A DNA stretch of 64,000 nucleotides from Brassica napus (GCF_020379485.1 NC_063442.1:13700009-13764008); one strand, 5' to 3'; counted from the stretch's first letter, positions 44,791 through 56,517 are shown. A program made the numbers and translations. Notes: a model not told the origin generated them from the letters alone.

Positions 44791-44937
44791 TAGCCTGAGA
44801 TGATCTATCATGGGTTTTGAGAAAAAAGAAAGCACTAGTATAAAAGAGTTAAAAGAGGAATAATATACAAATCAGAAGTACGTTTTTGTATTTGGGACTA
44901 TTAAGTATTAACTATATTTGATTCATAGTAGGCATCT

Positions 44938-44959
44938 TTTTTTTTTGTCAACCCATTTC
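44938..44959 (-). mobile_element. Micro-retroinsertion (22 bp)
   Basis: The minus strand reads GAAATGGGTTGAC plus A9, flanked by 12-bp copies with 11 matches (TAGTAGGCATCT 44926-44937 and TAGTAGTCATCT 44960-44971). Confidence 0.65.
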
Positions 44960-45055
44960 TAGTAGTCATCTAGAATGAGAAACTTTTTCATTTATATTTG
45001 TTTTTTAAATTTGCATATCTTCTTAGCTATATACATATGTACTAAACTGTTTAAG

Positions 45056-45078
45056 TGTTTTTTTCTTTTTTGTAAATG
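45056..45078 (-). mobile_element. Micro-retroinsertion (23 bp), probable
   Basis: The minus strand reads CATTTAC then an A-rich run, between AACTGTTTAAG (45045-45055) and AACTGTTTTAAG (45079-45090). The extra T makes this the weakest of the set. Confidence 0.45.
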
Positions 45079-45116
45079 AACTGTTTTAAGAGTTTACCAC
45101 CAATTATGTCTCTATC

Positions 45117-45335
45117 CAGTGGCGAAGCCAGGGCAATAACAATGGGGGCACATGCACCCATAGTTTTATGACAATAAAAAAATTTGTATGTGAAAACACA
45201 AAGATTCAGCTAGAAAAGATGGTTAATGTCCTCTTTGTGCACCCCCTTGATGACTCAAGTTTGATCTTCTATATCATATATTTTATTTTACATTAATTAT
45301 GCACCCACTAAAAAAACTTTCTACATTTGCCCCTG
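45117..45335. mobile_element. Non-autonomous hAT element (219 bp)
   Basis: The ends CAGTGGCGAAGCCAG and, inverted, CAGGGGCAAATG are flanked by a perfect 8-bp duplication TCTCTATC (45109-45116 and 45336-45343), diagnostic of hAT. No coding capacity. Confidence 0.9.
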
Positions 45336-45768
45336 TCTCTATCCCATATTACGCTCTTACGAGATATCGATTTTGGAAGCAGAATATATGCTTTACACAT
45401 TTTAGACTAAAAGCTCTACACTTGTTCAATAATAATGTTGATGCAACCTCAATTAGTTTTCAATTTGGTTAGCTTTTATTGTTCAACACTTTAAAAGTTT
45501 TTAAATTATATAAAATATAAATTAAGGTATCAGGTTCTGAAAACGAGTCTATCTTCAATCTCAAGAAAAGCAAGAAATTATAAGATACTTAAACACGATT
45601 TTTTTTGGAGATCCTAATTTGATGCATATGAACGAGCAAACTCTTATAATTTATTAGTAAGTACAAGTGTACAACTCTAACAATGCGTGCGTGTGGTGAT
45701 CAAGTTCCTCTGTCTTCGTGTTTTCGTTGTCATTCGTTAATGGTGGCATGTGAATGTGATGATTAATT

Positions 45769-45790
45769 GTCGACAAAAAAAAAAAAAGTA
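45769..45790 (+). mobile_element. Micro-retroinsertion (22 bp)
   Basis: GTCGAC plus A13 plus GTA lies between perfect 16-bp copies of AATGTGATGATTAATT (45753-45768 and 45791-45806). The body is only six bases. Confidence 0.75.
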
Positions 45791-46234
45791 AATGTGATGA
45801 TTAATTATATTTATATCTAAGCTATCCATATCCTTCCCTTTCTCCTAATAAAATATAATAACCTACAGAAATTAATGACAATTTGGTCATATGATTAAGT
45901 TTTACAGGTCCTTTGAATAAGTAACTAATTAAACATTATGCTGACACAATCATACAGACAAACTACCCTTAAGTTCTGATCAGTCTCCACTAATTATATT
46001 ATTTTTATTGTTTTGCATGTGTTTCTAAAAGAGCACAAAATCATACCTAATATGCTCTCCGTTCTCCAACTAAGACACTAATTTTATATACATTTTATCG
46101 TATATTACACAGTGAGTGGAAACTCTAGATTACTACCTAGATTGTAATATCTTGATTAATTTAAGAAGATGCTTTGATTATTTGGTGATTATATTATACA
46201 TAATTATATCCCATTATTCTGTCTTCCGACATTG

Positions 46235-46567
46235 TTTTATGGCAATCATACACAATATATATATAGCTTTTGATTTTTTCCTTTAAAATTTAAACCGTAG
46301 ATTTTATGTCTTTAACTTTAAATTTTATTGCTATAGGTTTATTTCAAAGTTTTAAAAGCACTAAACCTAAAGCTGAAAAAAAATTGATGTCTAAAGCCAT
46401 TATATTTCTTTTTAAAGATTTTGGACTCTAACTTTAGTTTTTATTAATAAAATTTGATTTCTTTGATTTTATTGTTTTAGAAAGAATTATGGCTTTATAG
46501 AACACTCACAGCTAACACCAATCACCGTGCTAGAGCATATATTTATTTTATGGCAATCATACACAAT
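46235..46567. repeat. 22-bp direct repeat flanking the left arm of the inverted repeat
   Basis: Exact copies of a 22-bp sequence (core ATGGCAATCATACACAAT) occur at 46235-46256 and 46546-46567; the second copy is the loop of the inverted repeat described separately. Confidence 0.9.
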
Positions 46568-46840
46568 GGAGGTGATATATGCTCTAGCACGGTGATTGGT
46601 GTTGGCTGTGAGTGCTCTACACATCCATAATTCTTTCTAGAGCAATAAAATCAAAGCAATCAAGCTTTATTAATAAAAACTAAAGCTAGAGTCCAAAATC
46701 TTTAAAAGAAAATATAATGGCTTTAGAAATCAATTTTTTTACACCTTTAGATTTAGTGCTTTTAAAACTTTGAAATAAACCTACATCAATAAAATTTAAA
46801 GCTAAAACCGCAAATCTACAGCTTAAATCTTAAAACAAAA
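46285..46840. repeat. Long inverted repeat (arms about 255-265 bp, 32-bp loop)
   Basis: 46285-46542 is closely matched by the reverse complement of 46575-46840. The inner ends are nearly perfect (CACTCACAGC.AACACC and ATCACCGTGCTAGAGCATAT); the outer parts carry scattered mismatches. A transcript would fold into one long hairpin. The arms look like two oppositely oriented MITE copies with GCTGTAG-type content. Confidence 0.9.
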
Positions 46841-46859
46841 AATCTAAAACTACAGCATC

Positions 46860-48800
46860 TATCTATCAACCCTTCTTCACACTATAAAACAACAAAAAAA
46901 CTGCAAGAACGAGTTGATATCAACTATTTTTAGTCATATTCCACAAGGAAAATTAGGCCAAATATAAACAAAAAATTACAATTCACTAAATAACCACAAC
47001 CCCCGCTCTCTCTTTCTTTTCTCTTTCTATCTCTCTTTACCTTCTTACTATAAATCTAATTTTCCCCATTTTTATGGTTATTCTACAAATCAGCCCATTC
47101 CACAATCCCATATCGCATAGCATCTAATATCAAGTTTTTTTGAAGAAAAAAAATAGTATATCTAATATTAACCTGTTGTAGTCTAAAGCTTTTTTTCTTT
47201 TGGTGGATGAAAAGTTGTTTTCTATTATTTTGTTTGAAACACCTATTGGATATAAAATGAAAAAATATCTAAAATGAATATATATATATAGCAACTTTTT
47301 AATCAGTCATGTGTAGATTAGTGTAATCTGGCATATAATAAAACTATATAGCAAAAAAAAACTACTTTAGTCTAGTGGTATAAACTCCAGAAAATGGTTT
47401 TTTGAAAGCATTAAAAAAAAAAAAACTTACCCAAGGCGAAATGCCTAGCCAATTGAGTAAAACTTATTATATACTGTACTAGTATATAAAAGACAGACGG
47501 TGGTGGAATACGGAGAATCCATCAATCTTCATATATGCCACCTTTTCTGATGGCATCTCCATTTATGATTTTCCACCAATTTTGGTTTTCTTATTATATA
47601 CTTCATCCGTTTTTTTCTTCACACTTCAAAATTTTATGTACAGATTAAAAATATTTATTTTTAGACATCTTCTAAACAAAAGTATCATTAATTCTAACTA
47701 CATTTTAACCAATAAAAGTTAAACTCCAGAATATAAAGTCATATAGCATAAAAATTAATAAATTTTACATTAAAATAAAAAATGTCATGTAATTTTAAAC
47801 AAAAAAATCTTCAAAACGTTATTGTTAGCTTTATTAAAAATTAAAAAAATGTAAAGATTTTACAATGTGAAAATATAAAATGTCATGTAATTTGAAACAA
47901 AAAAATCTTCAAAAGCTGTATTTGAAACAGAAAATTTACAATGAAAATTAGAAAACAAAAGGAGTATTATACAGATTACTATGTATATATACAGGTGAGT
48001 ATCTTTATTTTGCCAGTGCTTTAGGGAATTTAGACAATGCTAGCAAGTCTCGGACACATTATCTTAGTGGGGATCACTGTTCCCATAACTTTCTTTATTT
48101 TGAATTTCTTTAATCATTTTGAATTCTTTATTATTTCCTTTTACTGTGCTTTAGGATCAATGACCTAAAAAGTTTGTGCAGAAGTGGATGGCGACGGGGA
48201 CCAATTTGATTATTTCAACAATTCAGATTTGTTCCATCAATCTCTGTCTTTTCTATATACATGAAAATTTGTAATATCCAAAAACATTAAATAGTGAAAA
48301 AGGACAGAAAAATGGTACCTAAACATATACATGTGTTTAAGGGGCGTGAAAGTGTCCCGTGAATATTTTTTCTATTATTTTTTTTTTGCAAAATCACAAA
48401 AGAAAAGAAAAACATTAAATATTGAAAAAGACAACGAGCTGAGAAATGTGATGAGCAACTCATCCACGATGTGAAGGAACCTAAATTTTAAAATACTGAC
48501 ATTATAATTCATAATAAAAAGAACAACAATTTGTTAAAGACAATTCACTGTCATCATAATTATTATCTTGTGGGCGCGTTTTCGCAAATACAAAGGGTGA
48601 AAGAATGATCTTGGAAACGGCTCTAGTACTCGTTGTCTTGTTCTTGTCTACACTTTTATTCAATAATCAACTTACCAATTATCAGTATATAGATGAAACT
48701 ACAACTTAGACACGGAAATGCGCTCATAAATGTAGTGGGTATGCCATTAGCTCGGATATTGACACAAGGACTAACCTATATATAAGACTTGGTTGGTAGA
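46860..48800. other. AT-rich intergenic DNA
   Basis: No gene. 47640-47940 contains imperfect repeats of AAATGTCATGTAATTT and AACAAAAAAATCTTCAAAA words. No TE boundary was fixed. Confidence 0.45.
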
Positions 48801-49053
48801 GTGTGGTTTTAGTTTTATTTCTTTAGAGTTGTAAGCTGTAAAAAGATTTTGTTTTAACTGTCGATATTGTTTCTGTAGATTTACATCATAGATATATGAA
48901 AAGTTGATTTCTAAAGCCAATATGCTATTTATTTGAACTTTTGGGCTCTACATTTAAATTATTTTACTAAATCATGATTAGTAAATTAATGTAAATATTA
49001 AAAGAGCTGTAGAAAGCACTTAAAAACTTACTAGTTCCCCTAATAATCTTAGA

Positions 49054-49310
49054 GGATGATTGGTTGGGGCTGTAGATGCTCTGGACTGCCAAAATTTAGT
49101 CTACAACTATATATGTCAACCAATCGAGCTCTGCTTTTCTTAAAAAACTCACAACAAAAAAAATCTCTACAAAATCAAAATATGGCTGTAGAGAGCTTTA
49201 TTTTCAGAGCAAAAAATTAATGCTTTAGAAATCTACAGCAAAGAAAGCTACAGCAAATAAATCTACAGATTAAAGTCTACAGCAAAAAATACAGCACTTA
49301 CCAATCATCC
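49054..49310. mobile_element. MITE with GGATGATTGG termini (257 bp)
   Basis: The termini GGATGATTGG and CCAATCATCC are exact inverses. The interior has many CTACAGCA / GCTGTAG words. TAATCT occurs on both sides, but an 8-bp duplication is not exact. Related, more decayed sequence lies at 48800-49030 and in the arms of the inverted repeat at 46285. Confidence 0.75.
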
Positions 49311-49803
49311 CCCTAATCTGTAACTATATATGTCGATTACTAGTAGAATTTATATGTAAATGTAAATCAAAATACGCATTAAATCATATCTAGATTGTAT
49401 TGAACTTTTTGAGTAGGTTGTATATTGCAAAATACAAACAGTCGGTTTTGTTTTGTATAGACAGAAAAGTTAATATGTGTATGAATTCAGGATTATATAA
49501 CAGATTTTGATAAGTACTAGAAAAATCAAGTATATTTCAAATTTATCAAATATAAAACTTAGTCTAATAGCATGAATAACGAGTTTAGTTTTATTTTTGC
49601 TGATGGTTATAATTAATGATCATACATAGTGTATGACACTCCTAACCACTCTCTTTTTTCATATTCTCCCACAACTTCATTACAGTGCTTCAACCTCCTC
49701 TCTTCAACTTCTCTTCTCCCCACTACATTTATTCAGAATGAAGTTGGTTGCAAAGATGATTTTGTTATTTGTTACTCTGAAATCGAACATGAACCAAAAT
49801 TGG

Positions 49804-49893
49804 TATATATATATATATATATATATATAGGGGCGGAACCAGAAGTTAGTTTAACATGTGGCATAATTTATATATATATATATATATATACAT
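49804..49893. repeat. (TA)n microsatellites
   Basis: (TA)n at 49804-49829 and 49869-49890, followed by (TG)n at 49897-49910. Other (TA)n runs lie at 38288-38306, 50492-50509, 51055-51087, 52449-52468 and 56339-56366. Confidence 0.95.
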
Positions 49894-50489
49894 ATATGTG
49901 TGTGTGTGTATTTATTAAAATATCAAATATAATTTATTTCATAAAATATATTTTTAAATACATTAATCACTAAAAGATTACATTTATAAATTTCAGAAAA
50001 TAGATCATATTAAAAGAAATAAATAATTTTATAATTTTAATATTCCATTTTAAGTAATATTATAAAATTATAAATAGAGCATAATATTTTATTACAAAAA
50101 AATTATTTACTCATTTTAGTTTCTTTATTTATTTTATTCTAAGTACTGAAAATATTAGTAAAATAACTTTTAGACTAAAATTTAAATAAATTATATTTTT
50201 ATTTTGTAAAAAGTTACATTAGAGAAAGGAAAGAAAAGAAAACAATTGTGAAAGAAAATAAAATAATTGTCAGTAGCAAAATGAAAGAAAAAGAGAAAGG
50301 TGATTAAAAGTGTAGAAACAAATTTTGAAAAAACTCTTGGTAGGTTCGAACTGAAAGAGGGTTTGGCACCATTTAATCGTTAGAACCATAAGAGATACAC
50401 GATAATGTGTTTGTTCACGTGACTAGAGACTTATATTATATATGTAGCATGTAACACATGCCACACCCTCTCTGCACCTGGGTCCCCCC
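49830..50489. mobile_element. TIR element inserted in a TA microsatellite (about 660 bp)
   Basis: The left end GGGGCGGAACCAG...ATGTGGCATAA and the inverted right end GGGGGGACCCAGG...GTGTGGCATG align over about 35 bp with mismatches. (TA)n lies on both sides. A GGTTCGAACTG word at 50344 is tRNA-box-like. Superfamily uncertain. The sequence at 24533 resembles the left end. Confidence 0.5.
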
Positions 50490-50509
50490 ATGTATATATA
50501 TATATATAT

Positions 50510-51051
50510 TCTGTAGAAACACTGACTGTGTCATTACATTTATCTCATATGTAGAACAACTAAGCGTTAGGGTTTGAGATCTTAAGCTAAAATTTGTTTT
50601 TAGTCTTCCGCGAGAAATTCTATTATACAATGTTTTCTTGTCTTACGATTCTGAAATTTGAGCGTCATTTCTAATTTCAGATATGCTCTCATAGATGAAA
50701 TATTATTAATCTTGTATCAAAATTGAATAATAGTTTATATATTAATATATAAAGAATATACAGTTTGTAAGTAAATCCTAAACTCTAGTATATAAAGAAT
50801 ATAGTTTGTGTAAGTAAATCCTAAACTCTAGTCCCGGACCTTGAAACTATATCTTACTTCTAAAAGCGAATTTAGAATCCCCAAACCGTAAACCCCTAAA
50901 TATATCAGCTTACCTTTACCTAAAATGGTAGTATCTATTTATAAGGCTCGAAATTTAAATCTTTTCCTTACTTTTACACACCGACGGCTGCAAGATTTTT
51001 TCAAAAATTTAATTATATTTTTTTCTTGCTGACACATGATTATATGTATTC

Positions 51052-51089
<38 letters not shown>

Positions 51090-52645
51090 GTAATATTATT
51101 TGAAAAGTCCGTTTTCTATGTGTCGCTCTCACGTTAACTCTCACGATGATTGATAACACTGTTATTTTTAATGGACTAAAAATCTTACACTTAATATACT
51201 ATTATCTATTTATTTTATTTAGTTTCCTTTTTAAAATTTTCCAAAACAACATATACATATAATAAAAAAAGGAAAACATTTCTAAAGTTAAAAAAAACGA
51301 ATTGAAAAACGAAAATATATGTATATATAAATATGATTTCATAAAAAGAGAAAATTCACAAAATAGTAATATTACATTTAAAAGTATTTTTAATTAACAT
51401 AAAATATACTTTCTTTATATTTATATTTTCTTAGATGAAAATTTTAAATTTGTATATAATGTGATTTCTAAAAACAATTTACACTGATAATCTCGATATT
51501 AGAAAAAGATATATTATTTCTTTTAGAACATAATTTTAAACAATACAAAAAAATTCAAAGTAATAGAAATATTATAATTAGTATTATTGAAATATTTTAT
51601 TTATTTTTCATATATTTAGTTGACTTTAAAATCTTTCAGTTACACAAAAAATAACGATAAAGTATATTTTACTTATATAATATTATTTTTTAAATACAAT
51701 CATAATTTTGTTTACTGCTTACTTATAAGAGATATTAAAACCTAAAAATAAATTTTTAAAATAAACATCATTTGATCAAATAGTTACAAAATAGTTTAAT
51801 GAGATAGATATACTATATTTTATCATTATTAAAGTTATTTGTTTTCTTAATATTAAATTTGCTTTAGAATTTTATGTTTTTATGTTTGTGAAACTTAATA
51901 CATAACCAAAATACCAAAGCAAATCTGAATTATCATTTTAAAATTATGTAAAACAAATTTCAGTTTACATTCAATAAATCAGAGGCATAAAGTTATTTAG
52001 AATTTATAAAAAAAAGATTAATTATTGAAAATATTGATATGTCTTCATGAACTTCCAAAAATGTATCAACTACTTATGCATGTACTTCTTATTGATCATC
52101 GCTTTATTTTAATATATATTTTTTAAAAACATCAACATATAGTTTGATAAATATTATGAAAATAAATGCACATTTAAATGATAAATAAAATTGATTTCAT
52201 TTGACTTAATTATAATAAAAAGTAATTATACTTAATTTTGAATTTGAAACAATATATGTAACTCAATATACTCACAACATGAATGACTCGACTCATCCAA
52301 CTTATAATCAAAATCAAAGATCTAACTACAATAAAAAAATAGTAGTTTTATAATAAGAATCTATTTATTTTATACATATAAATTACATGATGACTCAAAA
52401 CACATTAATAATTAAAAATAAAATATTAACTAATTGTCACAATATAATTATATATATATATATATATACATGAGACTTCAGAATATTATCTTTATATTAA
52501 TTTATGTAATTTGAAATAAGATACTTTAGTTTATTTTTTATTTCATTGTAAGCACAATATATCATAAGTTATACAAAATCTTCATAATATATATACATGT
52601 CCAAGAAAACAACCACATAATTTCAATTGTAAAATCCAATTTACC
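50510..52645. other. AT-rich intergenic DNA
   Basis: Very AT-rich, with a 50-bp near-direct repeat (ATAAAGAATATA.AGTTTGT.AAGTAAATCCTAAACTC) at 50748 and 50791. No gene or TE end was recognised. Confidence 0.5.
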
Positions 52646-52934
52646 CAACACTACAAGAAAACTCAAGCTTAACGAGGAATATTAACGAGGAAAAAAAACC
52701 CTCGTAAGTTTACGTCAACTTTACGAGGATTTTACGTGAATAACGGTATCATCGTTATTTCCTCGTAAACTAACGACAAAAACCGTTCGTCGTAAAGTCG
52801 ATGTAATGTGACGTGTCATTTACGAGGAAATAACGATGATATCATGTTTCACGTACGTTCCTCGTAAAGTGGACGTAAACTTCGCGTCTTATTTACGAGG
52901 AAACTATTTACTTGGATTTAGCGAGGAAATTTTA

Positions 52935-53016
52935 AATCCACCAACTTTGTAAGTGACACACGTTTTTTTTTGCACCTAATTAATTTTGAATCCACCAACT
53001 TTGTAAGTGACACACG
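52935..53016. repeat. 28-bp direct repeat, period 54
   Basis: Two copies beginning AATCCACCAACTTTGTAAGT (52935-52962 and 52989-53016). The second runs into the transposase remnant. Confidence 0.9.
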
Positions 53017-53493
53017 GAGATTATTGAAGTCGAATTTCCAGGGATACTGAAGCTGAAATGCGTCCTCCTCAAATGTGAATGGTTCGACCCCATCGTCAAC
53101 AGAGGTGTTCGGTCTAACAAATTCGGTGTAGTTGATGTCAACGGTGGACGACGGTACAACAAATTCGAGCCTTTCATCTTAGCTTCACAAGCAGACCAAG
53201 TTAGCTTCCTTCCATACTCTCGGATGAGAGATTCGAGTATAAATTGGTTAGTAGTGATCAAAGTAACACCTCGAGGACGAATCATCAGTGGAGAAGAACC
53301 ACCATTGCAAGAAGAACAGATAAATGAAGTCGAGGAACCTGAACAAGAAATTGATGACATCCTTCTCATTGATCCGCATAATCACGAGTACGAAGATCTT
53401 ACCGATGATGCCACAGACGAAGCTGTTGAAGACGAGTTTAATGAAAATGAAGACATTTCTAGTGATGACGAGAATGTCGATGAATCCGATTGA
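53005..53493 (+). pseudogene. CACTA transposase C-terminal remnant (DUF4216)
   Basis: The frame after a stop at 53005 reads EIIEVEFPG, CEWFDPIVNRGVR, NKFGVVDVN, FEPFILASQADQVSFLPYSR and VIKVTPRGR, typical of the DUF4216 end of TNP2-type transposases. An acidic tail follows (EEPEQEIDDI, DDENVDESD-stop). The TNP2 catalytic region is deleted. The ATG at 53224 is internal. Confidence 0.85.
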
Positions 53494-53500
53494 TGTATTT

Positions 53501-54577
53501 TCGATTTTGTGTAGTTTGTTTTATGAATAAGGTAATGTGAGAGTTTGTTTTATGAATAAGGTAATGTGGGAGTTTGTTTTGTGAATAAGAAAATGTGGGA
53601 GTTTGTTTTATGAATAAGTAAAAGTGGGAATAGTGGTTTGGAATATATGAATTAGAAGATAAGGAATTGTGGTTTGGAATGAAAATAAAGATAGGGTTTG
53701 AAATATATGAAGTAGAAGATAAGGAATATGGGGTTTGAGGTTTCGGATTTTAGGGATTTAAACGGAATACTCGTTAATTCCTCGTATGTTGACGTCGAAC
53801 TTACGACGAATTCCTCGTTTATTCCACGTAGGAGAGATTCGTCGTAAATACCACGTAGGACAAATTCGTCGTAAATACCACGTAGGAAAGATTCGTCGTA
53901 AATACCACGTAAAATAAATGATGAACGCGGCCCACTTTAATTCCACGTAGGACGGAATCGTCGTAAAAACCACGTAACCAAAATCGTCGTAAACACCTCG
54001 TACTGTAAAAACTAGAAAAAAAAAGAAAAAGAAGAAATATACTCGATTTTGTGTAGTTTGTTTTATGAATAAGGTAATGTGAGAGTTTGTTTTATGAATA
54101 AGGTAATGTGGGAGTTTGTTTTGTGAATAAGAAAATGTGGGAGTTTGTTTTATGAATAAGTAAAAGCGAGAATTGTGGTTTGGAATATATGAATTAGAAG
54201 ATAGGGAATTGTGGTTTGGAATGAAAATAAAGATAGGGTTTGGAATATATGAAGTAGAAGATAAGGAATATGGGGTTTGGGGTTTCGGATTTTAGGGATT
54301 TAAACGGAATACTCGTTAATTCCTCGTATGTTGACGTCGAACTTACGACGAATTCCTCGTTTATTCCACGTAGGAGAGATTCGTCGTAAATACCACGTAG
54401 GACAAATTCGTCGTAAATACCACGTAGGACAAATTCCTCGTTTATTCCACGTAGGAGAGATTCGTCGTAAATACCACGTAGGACAAATTCGTCGTAAATA
54501 CCACGTAACCAAAATCGTCGTAAACACCTCGTACTGTAAAAACTAGAAAAAAAAAAGAAAAAGAAGAAATATACTGG
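53501..54577. repeat. 542-bp tandem duplication with nested roughly 27-bp repeats
   Basis: Copy 1 (53501-54042) and copy 2 (54043-54577) start TCGATTTTGTGTAGTTTG and share nearly all sequence. Inside each, units of CCACGTAGGA, then ATTCGTCGTAAATA repeat; copy 2 has gained and lost units relative to copy 1. Frames reading TWYLRRI or RRKYHVG across them are repeat artefacts. Confidence 0.9.
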
Positions 54578-54977
54578 ATTTACATGTGGCAAGACTTCCA
54601 GCAATTATATTACTTAAGTCTCACCAACATAAATTCTAATATCATCTTCTCTTCCTTTTTTCTCAAATTTTTATAATTTGAATAGGATTGGATTTGAGAG
54701 TATGATGTGAGATAGGGTGTGATTTGGGAGTTTGGGTGTGGGTTGAGATGGAGAGTTACGGGTATATTTATAGGGAAGCTTTCCTCGGTAATTCCACGTA
54801 AGCCAAATCGTCGTAACGTCCTCGTACCTAAAAAACACGGGCCTTTGTAATTCCTCGTAACTTCCTCGTATAATAAAACGCAGGCCTTTGTAATCTCTCG
54901 CTGTTTCGTCGTAAAAAAAACACGGGCCTCTGTAATTCGTCGTAAAATTACGAGGAATTTGCGATGGAATGTAATCT

Positions 54978-54985
54978 TATATATA
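54978..54985 (+). promoter_or_regulatory. TATA box of the CACTA second gene
   Basis: TATATATA lies about 70 bp upstream of the start codon and is followed by a pyrimidine-rich leader (CTCTCTACTTCCTCTCC), a normal plant core promoter layout. Confidence 0.55.
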
Positions 54986-55050
54986 CACCCCGAGCGCTCA
55001 CTCTTTCTTTCCTCTCTACTTCCTCTCCACTTCCTCCATGTTTCGTTGCA

Positions 55051-55519
55051 ATGGTAAGCCTCTCTAATTCCTCTCTAATTTGGTTAGTTTAGGTAGATTA
55101 GGTGGTTAGTATAGGGAATTTAGATAAGTTTACGGATCTTATGTTATTTAGTGTTGATTAGGTGGATAATGTTGGAAAATTTACTGTTGACGAAAATTTA
55201 AAAAATTAAATTTTTTTCTCAGGTACGAAAAGGTAGACTTACTGCCCATTACAGAGAGATGTTCGGTGAGCCGGGTAATCGTTTAGACCCGTCGTCTTCA
55301 TCAGCTCCCGGTTCTTCGGGACAAGAGACTGTCCCCGAGACTCAGTACACTCAGAGAGTCTTTGGGTCTCCTTCTTCTAGAGGACCATCGGTTCCTCCTC
55401 CCCCGATGACCATGCGACAACGAAATCCTATTCCAGGCGAGTCAACATCCGACACACATACCGAGGCGGATGTAACGGCGAGGAGTGATGAATTCTATCG
55501 GGCGATTCACGACCCTTAG
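55051..55519 (+). CDS. N-terminal part of CACTA second gene; first coding exon is only ATG
   Basis: The model joins 55051-55053 (ATG, directly followed by donor GTAAGC) to 55223-55519 after a TTTTCTCAG acceptor, giving M-VRKGRLTAHYREMFGEPGN and a Ser/Pro-rich protein of 99 residues ending FYRAIHDP-stop. Without this splice, translation from the upstream ATG at 55038 would stop at once in exon 2. The sequence type is the N-terminus of Transposase_24/TnpA-like proteins; the conserved core is deleted. Whether a stable product is made is unknown. Confidence 0.7.
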
Positions 55520-56337
55520 TTCTTTTTAATTTCGGTTCTTGTATTATGAATTCAAAACTTATTTATATATAAAATATTTTGGTTTTGATTTTTTTAGAAT
55601 TTTAATTTTATTAATAATTTAAATTATTTAAATTATTTTTTAATTATAATTTTTTATATTTCTGTAAAATAACGAAACGAAGTAAATTCGTAGCTAATTT
55701 TGCGACTTCTTTACGTGGAAGCTTAACGAGGTTTTTACGAGGAATTGTTTACAAGGAAATGACGTGGAAAGTTCACGTGGTCTTTACGAGGAAAGCTATC
55801 AAGGTATTTACGTTTACTTTACGAGTATTTACTTTCGAGTTATTTACGTGGGTTTTACGAGGAACGTCTTTCGTGGTATTTACGAGGAAATTTAGCGACG
55901 TCCTTACGTGGAAGCTTTACGTGGTCTTTACGACGAAATATTCCTCTTTGCTTTTACGACGAAATTATTTCCTCGCTATGTTACGACGAATTAGCGAGGA
56001 TATATGCGTTACGACAAACGTATAACGACGAAACGGGTTTCCTCGCTAATTCTCGTAACACTGCTTTTACGACGAAGTCACGAGGAAAGCTGCCCTCGTA
56101 AAACTTGTGTTTTCTTGTAGTGCAAATAATAACTAGATCGAAGTGTAAAAACAACAAAACCGATTAGATATAATATATATAAAATATATGTATAATTAAA
56201 GTAATACAATATTATTAATATAAATAATGTATATAAATTATAATTAATTTAAAATTAAAACTAAATAACAATCAATTTTTATTATATATTTACTTTAAAA
56301 ATATTTATATCGTGCATAAGCACAGAAAAATCACCTA

Positions 56338-56369
<32 letters not shown>

Positions 56370-56500
56370 AGAAGAGCCTTTGATACATAGATTCAGCTTA
56401 TGTATATCTAACAGGGACTAAAAGACATTAGTAGACAGGGACACGGACATAAGATAGACCTTTCTCCCGTCGTCCACCTATTTATCCCAACATCTAATTT

Positions 56501-56517
56501 TTTTTTTTTTTGAAACA
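56501..56517 (-). mobile_element. Micro-retroinsertion (17 bp)
   Basis: The minus strand reads TGTTTCA plus A10, flanked by 14-bp copies with 13 matches (CCAACATCTAATTT 56487-56500 and CCAACATTTAATTT 56518-56531). Confidence 0.65.

Larger units (their letters stand above)
52649..56122 (+). mobile_element. Deleted CACTA element (3474 bp)
   Basis: The termini CACTACAAGAAAACTCAAG and, inverted, CACTACAAGAAAACACAAG are flanked by a perfect 3-bp CAA duplication (52646-52648 and 56123-56125). Both ends carry dense subterminal repeats of the TTTACGAGGAAA / CGTCGTAAA type (52670-52930 and 55680-56100). Only the end of the transposase gene and the start of the second gene remain, so it must be mobilised in trans. 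It is a different family from the CACTA element at 5534-12905. Confidence 0.95.

Noticed and set aside
49629..49973. 114-codon plus-strand frame
   Set aside because: A large part is translated TA microsatellite; the remainder has no recognised domain.
53758..54604. Frames with TWYLRRI or RRKYHVG repeats
   Set aside because: They read through short tandem DNA repeats in a CACTA element on both strands and have no protein-family character.
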